A stretch of 64,000 nt of DNA from Dictyobacter kobayashii (GCF_003967555.1 NZ_BIFS01000001.1:2356001-2420000), one strand, 5' to 3'. Shown: positions 1 through 12,328, counted from the first letter of the stretch. Notes: generated by a model from the letters alone, not told the origin. Numbers and translations are program-made.

Positions 1-804
1 CTGAACGCCCTTGTTTTTCAAGGAGCTACCACACAGTACCGGTACTATTTTGTTCGCGATAGTGGCTTTGCGCAGGGCTGCAAGCAGCTCTTCTTTGGAG
101 ATCTCTTCTCCCTCGAGATATTTCAGGGTTAGCTCTTCGTCAGTCTCGGCGATCTTCTCAATCAGAGACTCACGACGCTGCTCGTATGTTTCCTGAAGAT
201 CCTCTGGGATGTCAACGAATTTTGACGTTGTCCCCTTATCATCCGTGTAAACGATGGCCTTCTGTTCCAAAAGGTCGATATACCCTTTGAAATCGGACTC
301 CATACCAATCGGGATCTGAATCGGAAGAGCATGTTTCGTTAAGCGATCTCCGATCATGTCCACACAGCGCCAGAAATCAGCACCCGTGCGGTCTAGCTTG
401 TTTACAAAGCACATGCGGGGAACGTTGTACTTGTCGGCCTGGCGCCATACAGTCTCGGACTGTGGCTCTACACCAGCGACACCGTCGAAGACTACTACGC
501 CACCGTCGAGAACGCGCAGTGAGCGCTCGACTTCAGCGGTAAAGTCTACGTGTCCCGGAGTATCAATGATATTGATACGGTGGTCCTGCCAGAAACAGGT
601 GGTAGCAGCCGATGTAATCGTAATGCCACGCTCTTGCTCCTGCGCCATCCAGTCCATCGTCGCAGCCCCTTCATGCACCTCACCAATACGGTGGATCTTC
701 TTGGTGTAGAACAGGATACGCTCAGTGGTGGTCGTTTTACCAGCGTCAATATGAGCGATGATACCAATATTTCGTGTTTTGTCGAGTGGATATTCTCTTG
801 CCAT
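1..804 (-). CDS. fusA: Elongation factor G, N-terminal part (runs off the window)
   Basis: Translation elongation factor G, the GTPase that moves tRNAs and mRNA after peptide bond formation. The reverse strand reads [20 protein letters not shown] from 804, followed by the P-loop [12 protein letters not shown], the switch region [18 protein letters not shown] and the NKLD guanine motif (as [11 protein letters not shown]). About 268 residues are present, covering the G domain; the other domains lie beyond base 1. The start is eight bases after the rpsG stop, with no strong ribosome binding site visible. It ends the conserved rpsL-rpsG-fusA order. The frame is open throughout. Confidence 0.97.
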   Translation of the reverse strand, partial: MAREYPLDKTRNIGIIAHIDAGKTTTTERILFYTKKIHRIGEVHEGAATMDWMAQEQERGITITSAATTCFWQDHRINIIDTPGHVDFTAEVERSLRVLDGGVVVFDGVAGVEPQSETVWRQADKYNVPRMCFVNKLDRTGADFWRCVDMIGDRLTKHALPIQIPIGMESDFKGYIDLLEQKAIVYTDDKGTTSKFVDIPEDLQETYEQRRESLIEKIAETDEELTLKYLEGEEISKEELLAALRKATIANKIVPVLCGSSLKNKGVQ

Positions 805-813
805 GATGTGTTT

Positions 814-1284
814 TTACCAGCGATAATGAGCGAAGGCTTTGTTGGACTCCGCCATCTTGTGGGTCTCCTCACGTTTTTTAATGGTTGCACCCTGACCCGC
901 TGCTGCATCCATTAATTCGCTAGCCAGCTTCTCAGCCATCGAGCGACCATTGCGTGAACGGGAAGATTTGATCAGCCAGCGCATAGCGAGGGCGTTTCCA
1001 CGATCTTTCCGTACATCAACCGGCACCTGATATGTCGAGCCACCAACACGACGAGGCTTCACCTCGATGCTTGGCGTGGCATTTCTTAAAGCCTGCTCGA
1101 ATACCTCGATGGGAGGACGCTTCTGCTTGGCTTCAATAGACTCGAACGCATCATAGATAATGCGCTCGGCAAGGCTGCGCTTGCCATCAATCATCATTTT
1201 GTTCACGAAGCGGGCTACATTTCGGCTCTTGTACTTGGCATCTGGTACATCCGGTCTTCGCACCACTCTCTTACGTCTTGGCAT
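814..1284 (-). CDS. rpsG: 30S ribosomal protein S7
   Basis: Small-subunit protein S7, which nucleates assembly of the 16S rRNA 3' major domain and contacts tRNA at the E site. It has 156 residues, the usual length, starts [20 protein letters not shown] and contains the conserved [12 protein letters not shown] segment and a basic helix with [11 protein letters not shown]. The ATG at 1284 is preceded by GAGGAGG six bases away, a very strong ribosome binding site. In E. coli S7 represses its own operon by binding the S12-S7 intercistronic RNA; the long structured spacer upstream here could serve the same purpose (inference). Confidence 0.98.
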   Translation of the reverse strand: MPRRKRVVRRPDVPDAKYKSRNVARFVNKMMIDGKRSLAERIIYDAFESIEAKQKRPPIEVFEQALRNATPSIEVKPRRVGGSTYQVPVDVRKDRGNALAMRWLIKSSRSRNGRSMAEKLASELMDAAAGQGATIKKREETHKMAESNKAFAHYRW

Positions 1285-1863
1285 GTTCTGCCTCCTCAGT
1301 GTGTCATTCGGATCTGCTTGCTTCTCGTCAATCGTACCCCCACCGCAGGGGCTGGACCATTATGATCTCTGGTTTTCGCGTTTTCCCTTAGGTTCTGGTG
1401 GAAGACTTCTTCACATCAAACATGCTTGACTAACACAGTAACTAGACTGCTATGTTTCAAGCGCCCATCCCCGTGTGAGGTACCTAGCGGACACCAGAAA
1501 AGGCGTCGATTCGATCGAAGGCGTGAGCGCCTTGACCTTCTTCGAACGCCTACACGCGGGTGCCTTTCCACATTTCAGATAGCTACTGTCCTTCCGATCC
1601 ACTGTCGTGATTCTCGCCATCGGATCGAATTGACTGAACCAGGAGAACACCCGACTATCATCGTAATGCGACGGGTACCATACCGTCTGTCTGGCTGTGT
1701 ACCCGTCTACGATGACGTGTGATTTACTGACCTTATGCAGTATCCTTTTCCCGTTGAAATAGGGTCGCGCCTTTACGTCGTGCACGACTCTTGCACCGGG
1801 CCTTAGCGGGCGGGCGACATGCGGTATTCCTCACCATCCCCCGCAATTAACTACTGCGTATCC
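1285..1863 (-). other. Long hairpin-rich rpsL-rpsG intercistronic spacer
   Basis: This 579-bp stretch lies between two genes that are normally close together. It contains several inverted repeats: 1659-1678 with 1699-1714 (16 paired bases with a 4-base bulge), 1502-1514 with 1542-1550 enclosing AAGGCG-TGAG-CGCCTT, CGATCC at 1595-1600 with GGATCG at 1622-1627, and the palindrome GTCGTGCACGAC at 1777-1788. A 111-codon reverse open frame (1450-1785) resembles no family I know. The likeliest roles are an S7-binding leader or an embedded structured RNA; no known family was recognised. Confidence 0.5.
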
Positions 1864-2313
1864 TTACTTCTTGCCCTTTGTTGGAGCGGCTGCCTGTCCG
1901 GGTTTCGGACGCTTGGCCCCATACTTTGAGCGACCACGACGACGCTTTGAAACGCCTTCGCTGTCCAGTGTGCCGCGAACAATATGATAGCGGACACTTG
2001 GCAGGTCTTTTACACGACCGCCACGGATGAGCACTACTGAGTGCTCCTGTAAATTATGCCCTTCACCTGGAATATATGCAGTAACTTCCATCTGGTTTGA
2101 AAGACGAACACGAGCAATTTTACGCATCGCTGAATTCGGCTTCTTGGGCGTCATCGTACGTACCTGGGTGCAGACACCACGCTTCTGGGGTGACCCACGC
2201 AGGCGGGAGGTCCTGTTCTTCAGCGCGTTGTACGAATACAGCAACGCGGGGGCCTTCACCTTTTTCTGCTTGTTCGAACGGCCCTTTCGGACCAATTGAT
2301 TAATTGTCGGCAA
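1864..2313 (-). CDS. rpsL: 30S ribosomal protein S12
   Basis: Small-subunit protein S12, part of the decoding centre. It has 149 residues and contains TPKKPNSA and GGRVKDLPS, the two loops that carry streptomycin-resistance changes; both lysines are wild type. It has the insertion seen in Firmicutes-type S12 ([17 protein letters not shown]) and a short Ala/Lys-rich C-terminal extension. The start codon is TTG: the conserved PTINQLV follows it directly and AGGGAGG lies eight bases upstream. It follows rpoC on the same strand after about 95 bases. Confidence 0.98.
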   Translation of the reverse strand: MPTINQLVRKGRSNKQKKVKAPALLYSYNALKNRTSRLRGSPQKRGVCTQVRTMTPKKPNSAMRKIARVRLSNQMEVTAYIPGEGHNLQEHSVVLIRGGRVKDLPSVRYHIVRGTLDSEGVSKRRRGRSKYGAKRPKPGQAAAPTKGKK

Positions 2314-2348
2314 GGAACAATCCTCCCTGTCCTCGTTGTTCTAAGTTT

Positions 2349-2373
2349 ACGCGGATAGGGTTGCTATCCGCGT
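2349..2373 (-). other. rpoC-rpsL intergenic hairpin
   Basis: ACGCGGATAG and CTATCCGCGT form a perfect 10-bp stem with a 5-base loop between the rpoC stop and the rpsL start. It has no T-run on the minus strand, so it is not a classic terminator. It may be an RNA processing site or a weak attenuator that uncouples RNA polymerase and ribosomal protein expression. Confidence 0.5.
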
Positions 2374-2407
2374 TATCTCTATCACACATATGCGATTGCA
2401 TATATTA

Positions 2408-5400
2408 TCACTCATTATCTTCGCTGTCAAGTGTCAGGCCAAGTGGGGCACTCGCTCCAACCGGGGTACTGGCAATGGCACCTGCAACGACGGGGGCTGC
2501 CGCCACGCGCGCTGCTGCTGCGGCTTGCTGGCGAGCAATCTGATCACGGCGGCGTTGGGCAATACCCGAACCGGCCGGTATCAACTTACCGATAATGACA
2601 TTTTCTTTCAAACCAATCAGGTGGTCGGTCTGGGCTTCGATCGCGGCTTCGGTCAGCACACGTGTCGTCTCCTGGAAGGAGGCGGCCGCCAGGAAGCTGT
2701 CGGTGTTCAGTGATGCTTTAGTGACACCAAGCAGGACGGTTGAGGCTTTGGCGGGCTCACCACCTTCAGCCAGGACGCGGGCATTGGTATCAGCATACAC
2801 GAAACGATCCACCAGGTCGTTCGGAAGCATGTCAGTGTCACCGGGCTCATCGACTTTGACGCGACGCAGCATTTGTCGCACGATGACCTCGATGTGTTTG
2901 TCATGGATGTACACACCAGTGTTACGGTAGACGCGCTGCACTTCTTTGGTGAGGTACAGCTGGACCGCCTCACGTCCCTGGATGCGTAAGACATCCTGTG
3001 GGTCTCTCTGACCAGAAGTGATCGGGGTACCCGCCTGAATCTTCTGACCATCTGTGACGGCGATGTTGCGCGATGCAGGCACTGGATAACTGCGCTCTTC
3101 TCGCTCCTCGAAGCGAATTGAGATTCCATCCTCGTTCAGGATGACTTCGCCATCTGTACGCGCCATGACCGGCATTGGCTCACTGCCGTTTTCAGCGGCG
3201 ATGAGGGCAATGATCTGGTCCTTCTGCACATGATCGTGCTCGTTGACCACGATCTTTACATCTGCGTCTTTGGGCAATGGATATTCGTCGAAGAAGATGT
3301 TAGTTGAGACGATTCGTACAGTACGAGCACCAGTGGCCTCGTCCTTGACGATCTCAACGATACCATCGATTTCGCTGATATCTGCTTTATCCTTTGGTAC
3401 ACGAGCTTCAAAGAGTTCTTCGACGCGCGGTAGACCCTGGGTAATGTCACCTTGCGCTCCTGCGATACCACCAGTGTGGAAGGTACGCATGGTCAGCTGT
3501 GTTCCAGGCTCACCAATGGATTGCGCGGCTACAATACCTACAGCGGCTCCAATACGAGCCAGGGCGTTGGCTGCCAGGTCACGGCCATAACACTTACGGC
3601 AGATGCCGCGACGTGCCAGACAGTTCAGGGCCGAACGTACACGTACAGCTTTGATACTAGCAGTGACAATCTCGTTTACGTCGTCATCGGTGAGCTCTTC
3701 ACCGGGCTCCAGATGCGGCAGCTCAGGAATCTCTTCAGCCAGCACACGTCCAACGAGGCGGCCGCGCGAGTTCTCCAGACCCATATCCTTTGAGTCGAAC
3801 TCGGTGATCAAGATGCCTTCTGTGGTTCCACAATCTTCTTCGGTAACGATAACGTCCTGGGCTACGTCGATCAGACGACGTGTCAGGTAACCAGATTCCG
3901 CTGTTCTCAAGGCGGTGTCAGCCAGACCTTTTCGGGCTCCGTGGGTACTGATAAAGTACTCCAATACACTCAAGCCTTCACGGAAGTTACCACGTACAGG
4001 AATGTCCATGATACGTCCTGATGGACTGGCCATCAGTCCGCGCATACCTGACAACTGTCGGATCTGCTGGAACTTCGCTTTAGTGGCTCCCGATTCAGCA
4101 ATAGTGTAAATGGAACCGAATGGATCGAGGACCGAACGTACCATTTTCTGGACGTTGTCGGTGGCTTCGTTCCAGGTCGAGATCGTCTGCTGGTATTTTT
4201 CGTTCTCGGTGATGAGTCCATCATGGAACTGCTCTTCCAGCTCGGCGATTTTGACGTCCGCTTTGGCCAATTCTTCTGTCTTGCCAGCAGGGACTTTGAC
4301 ATCACTGATAGCAAAGGTGGCGCCAGCTTTGGTTGCATAGTAGAAACCAAGGCGCTTGATTTCATCGGCCAGGTCGGTTGTCTTGGCACGACCATATTCT
4401 TTGAAGCATTCGCCAATGACCTGTTTCAAGTTCTCCTTCTTCATGACGTAGTTCTTGAAACGTAGGCGCTCCGGCAGAGCTTCGTTGAAAATGATACGTC
4501 CAACCGTTGTGGTCACTGGCTTGTTCATTGAGTGCAGCGTGACCTTTTCAGGGGGCGGCTGATCATAAACGTCGATCTCACCCATACGGACCTTGATCGG
4601 AGCTTGTAGATCAACAACACCATGCTGGAAGGCCAGCAGGGCTTCACCAGCGTCGGTAAAGACACGGCCCTCGCCCTTTTTATTGGGGCGCTCCTGCGTC
4701 AGGTAGAAACAACCCAGCACCATATCCTGGCTAGCGCCGATCGATGGCTCACCGTGGGCCGGTGAGAGCAGGTTGCGGGTCGACATCATAAACTGACGCG
4801 CCTCGTCCTGAGCTTTGTCAGACAGTGGCACGTGTACGGCCATCTGGTCACCGTCAAAGTCAGCGTTAAAGGCTGAACAGACGAGCGGGTGGAGCTGGAT
4901 GGCACTACCCTCAACCAGGACCGCTTCAAAGGCCTGAATACCAAGCCTGTGCAGCGTTGGGGCGCGGTTCAATAGCACTGGATGGTCTTTGATGACCTCT
5001 TCCAATACATCCCAGACTTCTGGTTTGACACGCTCAACAAAGCGTTTAGCACTCTTGATGTTGTGAGCAAAGTTTTGCTCGACCAGTTTGCGCATGACGA
5101 ATGGCTTGAAGAGCTCCAATGCCATACGTTTTGGCAGACCACATTGATGCAACTTCAGGTCTGGTCCTACTACGATAACCGAACGACCGGAGTAGTCAAC
5201 ACGTTTACCGAGCAGGTTCTGACGGAAACGTCCTTGCTTACCTTTGAGCATGTCGGAAAGGCTCTTTAACTTGTGGTTACCAGAGCCAGCCACGGCACGA
5301 CCACGGCGACCATTATCGATCAGGGCATCGCAGGCTTCTTGCAGCATACGTTTTTCGTTACGAATAATGATCTCAGGTGCACCCAGCTCAAGCAGGCGTT

Positions 5401-6742
5401 TGAGACGATTGTTACGGTTGATGACACGACGATAGAGATCGTTGAGGTCAGAGGTGGCGAAACGTCCACCATCCAACTGCACCATCGGACGTAGATCCGG
5501 GGGCAACACTGGCAGGACAGTCATGATCATCCACTCAGGCGAGGTGTTCGACTTGCGGAATGCTTCAACCACTTTCAGACGCTTGGTGGCCTTCTTGCGG
5601 CGCTGTCCAACTGTATTTCCAATCTCGTGGCGCAGGTCATTGGCCAGTTTCTCCAGGTCAATGCCGGAGATTAACTCACGTACGGCTTCTGCACCCATGC
5701 CTGCACGGAAGACATCGCTGAAGTTGTCTTTTAGTTCGCGATAGCGATTCTCCTGCAACAGGTCCATCTTTTTCAGACCTTCCAGGTCACGGCGCAGCTG
5801 CTCAATGCGCTGGCGGGACTCGTTGCGCTCGCGCTCAAGTTGCGTCTGCGCGGAGTCGATCTGACTCTGGAATTCGATTGATAAGCGGTCGGCTTCACGT
5901 TTGCCTTCCGATTGGGCACCTTCAAGTTCGCGGCGCGCCTGCTCGGCAATAGCGTTGCGGGAAGCTTCGGCCACACGCTCCAGGACGTCCAGGTGCTTCG
6001 ATGTGACGGTATCACCTTGCTTGACGATAATCTGGTCGGTGGGGCTGAAGAAGATATCTTCTTCAGTGGTCTTTCCAATACTTGCGCGTAACAGGTTCAG
6101 GGTCTCGCTCTCGGCATGACGAGCCTCTTCGAGGTCCTTCTCACGACGCTGCTCTACTTCCTGACGATCAGTCAGCGAGAAGCGCTGATCATTATCGCGC
6201 AGGGCTGAGTCGCGCTGAGTGCGCAGATCATTGACACGCTCAACGATCTTCTCATCCAGATTCTGTTCGAGACCGGCCATCTCTTCATCCAGACGCATCA
6301 GTTCGCGCTGGCGAGCCTCTTCGTCCACATTGGTAACCACGTATAGCGCGAAGTACAGCACGCGCTCCAGGTTACGGGGCGAGAGATCTAGCAGCAGACC
6401 GATACGGCTTGGGGTACCTTTGAAGTACCAGATATGGCTTACAGGTGACGCCAGTTCGATATGCCCCATACGCTCACGGCGCACTTTTGAACGGGCTACT
6501 TCAACACCGCACTTGTCACATACGATGCCTTTGAAACGGACTCTTTTATATTTACCGCAGTAACATTCCCAGTCCTTGGTTGGTCCAAAGATACGCTCAC
6601 AGAACAAACCATCTTTTTCTGGCTTCAGTGTACGGTAGTTAATTGTTTCCGGCTTCGTGACCTCACCATAACTCCAGCTACGAATCTGCTCCGGGCTGGC
6701 GAGGCTGATACGGATAGCGTTAAAATCATTTACTTCGAGCAT
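2408..6742 (-). CDS. rpoC: DNA-directed RNA polymerase subunit beta'
   Basis: Largest catalytic subunit of RNA polymerase, about 1444 residues. The N-terminal zinc site has Cys60, 62, 75 and 78; the active-site NADFDGDQM motif lies near residues 625-633 and chelates catalytic magnesium; a second zinc site uses CGTTEG near 970 and [11 protein letters not shown] near 1041-1051. The trigger-loop region with MRTFHTGG is present. Residues of about 140-330 form a long charged coiled-coil insertion, absent from E. coli. I chose the ATG at 6742 ([13 protein letters not shown]) over an upstream ATG at 6778 because it has AGGAGAGG just upstream and matches family N termini. Confidence 0.98.
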   Translation of the reverse strand: MLEVNDFNAIRISLASPEQIRSWSYGEVTKPETINYRTLKPEKDGLFCERIFGPTKDWECYCGKYKRVRFKGIVCDKCGVEVARSKVRRERMGHIELASPVSHIWYFKGTPSRIGLLLDLSPRNLERVLYFALYVVTNVDEEARQRELMRLDEEMAGLEQNLDEKIVERVNDLRTQRDSALRDNDQRFSLTDRQEVEQRREKDLEEARHAESETLNLLRASIGKTTEEDIFFSPTDQIIVKQGDTVTSKHLDVLERVAEASRNAIAEQARRELEGAQSEGKREADRLSIEFQSQIDSAQTQLERERNESRQRIEQLRRDLEGLKKMDLLQENRYRELKDNFSDVFRAGMGAEAVRELISGIDLEKLANDLRHEIGNTVGQRRKKATKRLKVVEAFRKSNTSPEWMIMTVLPVLPPDLRPMVQLDGGRFATSDLNDLYRRVINRNNRLKRLLELGAPEIIIRNEKRMLQEACDALIDNGRRGRAVAGSGNHKLKSLSDMLKGKQGRFRQNLLGKRVDYSGRSVIVVGPDLKLHQCGLPKRMALELFKPFVMRKLVEQNFAHNIKSAKRFVERVKPEVWDVLEEVIKDHPVLLNRAPTLHRLGIQAFEAVLVEGSAIQLHPLVCSAFNADFDGDQMAVHVPLSDKAQDEARQFMMSTRNLLSPAHGEPSIGASQDMVLGCFYLTQERPNKKGEGRVFTDAGEALLAFQHGVVDLQAPIKVRMGEIDVYDQPPPEKVTLHSMNKPVTTTVGRIIFNEALPERLRFKNYVMKKENLKQVIGECFKEYGRAKTTDLADEIKRLGFYYATKAGATFAISDVKVPAGKTEELAKADVKIAELEEQFHDGLITENEKYQQTISTWNEATDNVQKMVRSVLDPFGSIYTIAESGATKAKFQQIRQLSGMRGLMASPSGRIMDIPVRGNFREGLSVLEYFISTHGARKGLADTALRTAESGYLTRRLIDVAQDVIVTEEDCGTTEGILITEFDSKDMGLENSRGRLVGRVLAEEIPELPHLEPGEELTDDDVNEIVTASIKAVRVRSALNCLARRGICRKCYGRDLAANALARIGAAVGIVAAQSIGEPGTQLTMRTFHTGGIAGAQGDITQGLPRVEELFEARVPKDKADISEIDGIVEIVKDEATGARTVRIVSTNIFFDEYPLPKDADVKIVVNEHDHVQKDQIIALIAAENGSEPMPVMARTDGEVILNEDGISIRFEEREERSYPVPASRNIAVTDGQKIQAGTPITSGQRDPQDVLRIQGREAVQLYLTKEVQRVYRNTGVYIHDKHIEVIVRQMLRRVKVDEPGDTDMLPNDLVDRFVYADTNARVLAEGGEPAKASTVLLGVTKASLNTDSFLAAASFQETTRVLTEAAIEAQTDHLIGLKENVIIGKLIPAGSGIAQRRRDQIARQQAAAAARVAAAPVVAGAIASTPVGASAPLGLTLDSEDNE

Positions 6743-6856
6743 GCTACCTCTCCTGGGATAGGGGCTAGCGACAGGCATTTATGCCTGCCGCTCCGCGTTC
6801 CTTTTTTAACACAAAACCTTTTGCTTTCAACAAAAATCTTGTTGATTGCCCCTATA

Positions 6857-9800
6857 CTATTGGTCTCCCTCGAAACCGGATAGATTAATACCCAGTTCCG
6901 GCATTACATCGTTAGAGGTGTCTTCGACGAATTGGATCTTCTGCTCGTCTTCGTTCAGGACCTCAACATTAATGCCCAGGCTTTGCAATTCTTTTACGAG
7001 CACTTTGAAGGATTCTGGAACGCCGGGCTCCATGATGTTTTCACCCTTCACAATGGCCTCGTAGGTTTTGACACGGCCTACAACGTCGTCCGATTTGACG
7101 GTCAGGATTTCCTGGAGGATATGAGCGGCTCCATAAGCTTCAAGTGCCCACACTTCCATTTCACCGAAACGCTGTCCACCAAACTGCGCTTTACCACCCA
7201 GCGGCTGCTGCGTAATTAAGCTGTATGGACCAGTCGAACGGGCGTGTACTTTGTCTTCCACCAGGTGGGCCAGTTTCAACATGTAGTTGTAGCCTACGGT
7301 GATGGGATGGTCGAATGGCTCGCCGGTACGTCCGTCGTATAGTTGGACTTTACCAGTTTCAGGCAGACCTGCACGACGCAGGAATTCTTCTATGTCTTCC
7401 TCGGTGGCACCGTCAAACACTGGTGTGGCTATTTTAAAGCCCAGTGCTTCAGCAGCCCAGCCAAGGTGGGTTTCCATGATCTGACCGATATTCATACGGT
7501 GAGGTACACCTAGTGGGTTCAAGATGATGTCCACTGGCGTGCCGTCGGGCAAGAATGGCATGTCTTCGATCGGCAATACACGGGAGATAACACCCTTATT
7601 ACCGTGGCGCCCGGCCATTTTGTCACCGGCACCGATCTTACGCTTCTGCGCAATGCTGACACGGACCAGCTGGTTGACTCCGGGAGGCAGTTCGTCACCG
7701 GCCTCACGTGAGAAGACTTTAACCTCGACGATCTTACCGCGCTCACCATGAGGTACGCGCAGAGATGTGTCTTTTACTTCACGGGCTTTTTCACCGAAGA
7801 TGGCACGCAGCAGTTTCTCTTCTGCGGTCAGCTCGGTTTCGCCCTTTGGTGTAATCTTACCAACCAGGATATCCTGAGGACCAACTTCGGCGCCGACGTA
7901 GATGATGCCGCGCTCATCCAGGTTGCGCAGGCCTTCTTCACCTACGTTTGGAATATCACGCGTAATCTCTTCCGGTCCCAGTTTGGTGTCGCGGGCGTCG
8001 ATCTCGTATTTCTCAATGTGGATTGAGGTGAAGAGATCTTCGTGCACGATACGCTCACTGATCAGAATGGCGTCTTCGAAGTTACCACCTTCCCAGCTCA
8101 TGAAAGCTACGAGGATGTTCTGTCCTAGCGCCAACTCGCCGTCCTGGGTCGAGGTATTGTCAGCAATAACCTGTCCAGCAGTGACATAGTCACCTTTTTT
8201 CACAATCGGACGTTGGTTAATACAGGTACCAGCATTGGAGCGAACAAACTTGCGCAGGCGATGACTGTAGATCTCACCCTGCTCATCCATGACTTCGATG
8301 CGACGCGCAGTTGATGTGACCACTTCACCGTTGACACGGCTCACAACCACCTGGCCTGAATCAATCGCGATCTGGCGCTCAATACCTGTACCACAAATGG
8401 GCGACTGTGGACGCAACAACGGCACGGCCTGACGTTGCATGTTTGCACCCATCAGAGCTCGGTTAACGTCGTCATGCTCCAGGAAAGGGATCAGTGCGGT
8501 AGCAACTGATACAGTCTGGCGCGGCGATACGTCCATGTAGTCAATATTGTCAGAGTTCTCCATGAAGAACTCACCCTGATAGCGAGCCAGCACACGATCT
8601 TCGTCAAACTCATCGTTATCAGAAAGCTTGGCGTTGGCCTGCGCGATCCAGAAGTTCTCTTCGTCATCGGCGGTATGATAATCTACCATATCGGTAACGA
8701 ATGGTTTCACACGTACCTGTGCGTCACCCAGGAGAGCTGAAAGTTTTGCGAATAATGCCTCGTCGATACGTACACGATCCCGGGCCGCGATCAAGACGGT
8801 TCCATCTGTGTCCGTGACAGCTTCACGCTCACGGCCAAAGATACCACGGAACTCACGTCCAATCAGGTTGGGGTCGTTCGCCTTGAGGCGCTTATATACT
8901 TTACGGTATGGTGTCTCGATGAAGCCATAGGGGTTGATCTGCGCATAAGTCGCCAGGTTACCAATCAATCCAATGTTTGGACCTTCAGGCGTCTCAATTG
9001 GGCAGATACGACCATAGTGGGATTCGTGGACGTCACGGACATCAAATCCGGCTCGCTCACGAGAGAGACCACCAGGACCCAGGGCCGAGAGACGGCGTTT
9101 ATGTCCGATCTCTGCCAGGGCGTTCGTCTGGTCCATGAACTGCGAGAGCTGGCTACCACCAAAGAACTCTTTCATCGCTGCCACAACCGGGCGGATGTTG
9201 ATAAGGGCGTTCGGGGTGGCCTGTCCAGGCTCCTGAATGCTCATGCGCTCTTTGACGACACGCTCCATACGCAGCAGACCAACACGGAACTGCGTCTGAA
9301 TCAATTCACCTACACAACGGACACGGCGGTTGCCCAGATGGTCGATATCATCTTTGCGACCACGGCCATTGTTTAATGACACCAGGCGGCGAATGATGTT
9401 GACCAGGTCATCCTGCGTCAGGATACGCTGGCTCTGGGGGATAGCCAGGTCCAATTTGCGGTTGAGTTTGTAGCGACCAACACTGCCCAGATCATAACGA
9501 CGTGGGTTAAAGAATAAGTTCTTTACCAGGGAACGTGCGTTATCTAATGTAGCAGGATCGCCAGGACGTAATTTTTTATAGAGTTCGAGGAGGGCCTCGT
9601 CCTCTTTTTTCACTGGATCACGGTCCAGGGTTGCTTGAATATAGCGTATAACTGGATCATTATCGACACCAGCAAAGGCATCCAGGATACCCTGGTCGGT
9701 CGATAGATCTAAATCTTCGGCATGCCACTGGTCTTTTGCCAGGCTGGAGATAGCTCGTAAAAGGGTGGTCACCGGAATTTTACGCTTACGGTCAATCTTG

Positions 9801-10354
9801 ACGGTTAAGAGATTTTTGTTGCTGGTCTCAAACTCTAACCAGGCACCACGCCCGGGAATCAGTTTGGCCGCAAAGAGCTTTTTACCAGTGGTCGCATCCT
9901 CATCTACTGTAAAGTAGACACCAGGAGAACGCACCAGCTGACTTACTACTACACGCTCAGCACCATTAATGATGAATGTACCATCTGTTGTCATCAAGGG
10001 AAAATCACCCATGAAGACATCTTTCTCGATGATTTCACCAGTCTCTTTATTGATCAAGCGAGCCTTCACATTAAGAGGTGCAGCAAACGTGGCGTCACGA
10101 TCGCGGCATTCGTCCTCGGAATACTTTGGCTTGCCAAATGGTTCAGGTGGTACAATAAACTCTAAGCTCAGGTTTTTGCCGGTAAAGTCTTCAATCGGAG
10201 AAATTTCTTCGAAAAGCTCGCGCAAACCCTCTTTCTTAAACCACTCAAAGGAGTCAAGTTGAATCTGAATCAGGCCAGGCATAGGCCGTATGTCTGGGAT
10301 ACGTGCAAAGGATACACGCTCTGGGAGCGCAACGGCCCTTGTGCTTACTGCCAT
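6857..10354 (-). CDS. rpoB: DNA-directed RNA polymerase subunit beta
   Basis: RNA polymerase beta subunit, about 1165 residues, which together with beta' forms the catalytic cleft. The rifampicin-binding region reads [20 protein letters not shown] then RLSALGPGG, with the usual Asp, His and Ser contacts present, so it looks rifampicin-sensitive. [20 protein letters not shown] and [12 protein letters not shown] are also present. I prefer the ATG at 10354 ([16 protein letters not shown]), preceded by GAGGAG, over a GTG at 10417. It lies about 110 bases before rpoC and is presumably cotranscribed. Confidence 0.98.
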   Translation of the reverse strand: MAVSTRAVALPERVSFARIPDIRPMPGLIQIQLDSFEWFKKEGLRELFEEISPIEDFTGKNLSLEFIVPPEPFGKPKYSEDECRDRDATFAAPLNVKARLINKETGEIIEKDVFMGDFPLMTTDGTFIINGAERVVVSQLVRSPGVYFTVDEDATTGKKLFAAKLIPGRGAWLEFETSNKNLLTVKIDRKRKIPVTTLLRAISSLAKDQWHAEDLDLSTDQGILDAFAGVDNDPVIRYIQATLDRDPVKKEDEALLELYKKLRPGDPATLDNARSLVKNLFFNPRRYDLGSVGRYKLNRKLDLAIPQSQRILTQDDLVNIIRRLVSLNNGRGRKDDIDHLGNRRVRCVGELIQTQFRVGLLRMERVVKERMSIQEPGQATPNALINIRPVVAAMKEFFGGSQLSQFMDQTNALAEIGHKRRLSALGPGGLSRERAGFDVRDVHESHYGRICPIETPEGPNIGLIGNLATYAQINPYGFIETPYRKVYKRLKANDPNLIGREFRGIFGREREAVTDTDGTVLIAARDRVRIDEALFAKLSALLGDAQVRVKPFVTDMVDYHTADDEENFWIAQANAKLSDNDEFDEDRVLARYQGEFFMENSDNIDYMDVSPRQTVSVATALIPFLEHDDVNRALMGANMQRQAVPLLRPQSPICGTGIERQIAIDSGQVVVSRVNGEVVTSTARRIEVMDEQGEIYSHRLRKFVRSNAGTCINQRPIVKKGDYVTAGQVIADNTSTQDGELALGQNILVAFMSWEGGNFEDAILISERIVHEDLFTSIHIEKYEIDARDTKLGPEEITRDIPNVGEEGLRNLDERGIIYVGAEVGPQDILVGKITPKGETELTAEEKLLRAIFGEKAREVKDTSLRVPHGERGKIVEVKVFSREAGDELPPGVNQLVRVSIAQKRKIGAGDKMAGRHGNKGVISRVLPIEDMPFLPDGTPVDIILNPLGVPHRMNIGQIMETHLGWAAEALGFKIATPVFDGATEEDIEEFLRRAGLPETGKVQLYDGRTGEPFDHPITVGYNYMLKLAHLVEDKVHARSTGPYSLITQQPLGGKAQFGGQRFGEMEVWALEAYGAAHILQEILTVKSDDVVGRVKTYEAIVKGENIMEPGVPESFKVLVKELQSLGINVEVLNEDEQKIQFVEDTSNDVMPELGINLSGFEGDQ

Positions 10355-10502
10355 ACTTGGTATTCTCCTCTCACCTAATCGCCCATAGAGGAAATTGAGA
10401 GACACGACAATTCGCACCTCTCAGTGCAACGGAAAACGGAAAAAAAAACAGATAATTGATTTATGATAATGCCTGTGTTGTGAAACGGTCTATGACAATA
10501 AA

Positions 10503-10534
10503 AGTAACCGCTTGCAATCGCAATAAGCGGTTAC
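10503..10534 (-). terminator. Terminator-like hairpin in the rpoB leader region
   Basis: AGTAACCGCTT and AAGCGGTTACT form a perfect 11-bp stem with a 10-base loop. Read on the minus strand it is followed by TTTTATTG, a weak U-tract. It sits about 150 bases upstream of the rpoB start, so it either ends upstream transcription or acts as an attenuator of rpoBC. Confidence 0.6.
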
Positions 10535-11186
10535 TCCTACACTTCTACCCTTACGGATTGTTTTTCCAATCACCCACACAACTATCCCCTCCAGTGGAGA
10601 TAAACAAGCTAGCTGCCAAGATTACAGGCACAGGTTAAATACCGAAACAGCAAAAAATACCACATTGTACCCTCTACCCGAAAATTCTGCTACATTTCAG
10701 AGCTGAGCTCATGAAAGTGGGCTGAAGGTTCAACTTCATGTGGCTTATGATAGTAATCCTCACGTTTTTTGGGGAGTGATGTGTTGTTTCGTAATGTGTC
10801 TCGTCTCTTGGCCTACGTCGTTACCTGTGTTATGAATCAGCTATAACACTACTGTTACTAGTATACATACACTGGCAAGTGATAATTATACGTCGTCGGA
10901 TAATATATGTCAATACTTTTTGTAGCTGTGGCAAAAAACTCGTCTGATTTTTTCTCTCGTTGTATTAAACGCTAGAAATTGGCGTTTTATTCCCCCTTTT
11001 TACGACAATCAAACGCAACAATCAGTACGTGCGGAGCTTGTCCCCGCTTTATCCGCTCCTGCTCGAAAAACCAACCAGAGCAACGACATGCATCTTATCA
11101 AACCTCTTCATTGCTGCTTCACAATGAAGAGAGCCTGGCAGATGAGCCGTCGAGGCCCATCTGCGGTTTCCTACCTGATAGTTTGT
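10535..11186. other. Gene-free interval upstream of rpoB
   Basis: No convincing coding frame, RNA gene or repeat is visible here; the short frames present lack ribosome binding sites and family resemblance. The rplJ-rplL genes that often precede rpoB are absent. Transcription of rpoBC probably starts in this interval or just downstream of it. Confidence 0.5.
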
Positions 11187-12020
11187 TTATGCGACGCTGA
11201 CAAGCCGCTTCGAGGCTTCGAGGGCCTGGGCTATCTCTTCACCTAAGGCTGGATTCCAGACTTGTTTGGCATCCACCCAGCGTGTGTGGAGCAGAGATAA
11301 TAGTTGGTGCTGGTCCTGGGTTGAGAGAAGATTGAGGTCAACCAGGGACTCAGGGTTGCCAGGATAACTGATGGTGAGCACAAAGTTGTCGATGCGGATG
11401 GTGGCTTGTCCGTTGAGCCGGTATGTGTGTGAGGAGCCCAGCTTACGACAAAATGAGATACCACCCAGACAACCAACCAGGATAAATGAGGTTGCGACAA
11501 TGCTAACGACGATGCCAGCCAGGCTCAATAAGATGGCCAGGCCGGTGGTGACGACCATTAAGACTGGTGAGGGGATATGCATGGTCCAACCAACCAGGAT
11601 CGCCGGGACAAGTCCTATCAAGGCGGTCACGAAACACCAGAAGGCACTGTTCATGATCCAGAAGATGCTCTTCATGTTTTCGGCCGAGAGGTCACGAACG
11701 GTGATGGTGTTGTTTCCTTCGAATGTGACCATGCCCGCCGTGTGCCCTTCACGCAGTGCGTGCAGAAAACGAACGACCAGGATACTTCCTAAGATAGAGA
11801 CAAAGGAGATAAACCAGGAGAGCGCAACCAGTGCGTCTTGCCATTTTAAATATAGTGTAACATTATGCACGTAAGTCGTCCACAGGGCTGCGCCACATAG
11901 GACACCTACGATGGCCGTTACGATGAGTGCGAGAAAAAATAACCAACCCAGCCTTCGGATGCGTAGGTATTGTGAATGCGCTAAATCGAAACGATACGTA
12001 TCTTTTACCGGTTGTATCAT
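11187..12020 (-). CDS. Four-helix membrane protein of unknown function
   Basis: A predicted integral membrane protein of about 277 residues with four hydrophobic segments (roughly residues 25-45, 62-82, 120-145 and 150-185), then a soluble C-terminal part containing SHTYRLNGQATIRIDNFVL, which resembles a small beta-rich domain. I do not recognise a family. The ATG at 12020 (MIQPVKDTYRF) has AGGGG just upstream and is preferred over 12041. It stands alone, with no evident operon partner. Confidence 0.7.
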   Translation of the reverse strand: MIQPVKDTYRFDLAHSQYLRIRRLGWLFFLALIVTAIVGVLCGAALWTTYVHNVTLYLKWQDALVALSWFISFVSILGSILVVRFLHALREGHTAGMVTFEGNNTITVRDLSAENMKSIFWIMNSAFWCFVTALIGLVPAILVGWTMHIPSPVLMVVTTGLAILLSLAGIVVSIVATSFILVGCLGGISFCRKLGSSHTYRLNGQATIRIDNFVLTISYPGNPESLVDLNLLSTQDQHQLLSLLHTRWVDAKQVWNPALGEEIAQALEASKRLVSVA

Positions 12021-12328
12021 GACTCTACCCCTAATGTACATCGAATATGTCTGTATGATGCTTCGTTCAAATGGACAGACCTCGTTCTAGTTCGTTCTCC
12101 ACTCTATGCTTTAACGATTCAGACTATGTCAAGAGTGACAAAAAATAATCAGATTTTGTTGTTCTGGGTCGTTTTTGCGCAGGTGATTCCCTGGTGCTAC
12201 ACCTTCCCTCATATTATTACGAATAAGGAAACGATTGGTTTCTGTGAGTTATGTTTCATGATGTGTCATCATATACCCAAAAAGTGGCTGCCTGGGAGAT
12301 ATAGTGAAAATCTGTAATTTTTGGAGGT
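12021..12328. other. Gene-free interval
   Basis: I see no gene, hairpin or repeat worth calling between the membrane protein and the cysteine synthase. It probably holds the promoter of the membrane protein on the minus strand. Confidence 0.4.

Noticed and set aside
1450..1785. A protein gene of 111 codons on the minus strand
   Set aside because: No ribosome binding site, no family resemblance, and the region is dominated by inverted repeats that better fit structured RNA.
1285..1863. tmRNA, RNase P RNA, SRP RNA or a self-splicing intron
   Set aside because: None of the hallmark motifs (tmRNA acceptor ends, RNase P P4 core, SRP GGAAGGAAGCAGCC, group I Q/R/S or group II domain V) could be found together.
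11371..11874. 167-codon plus-strand frame
   Set aside because: It lies antisense to the four-helix membrane protein gene, whose reading frame shows clear hydrophobic segments and a better start.
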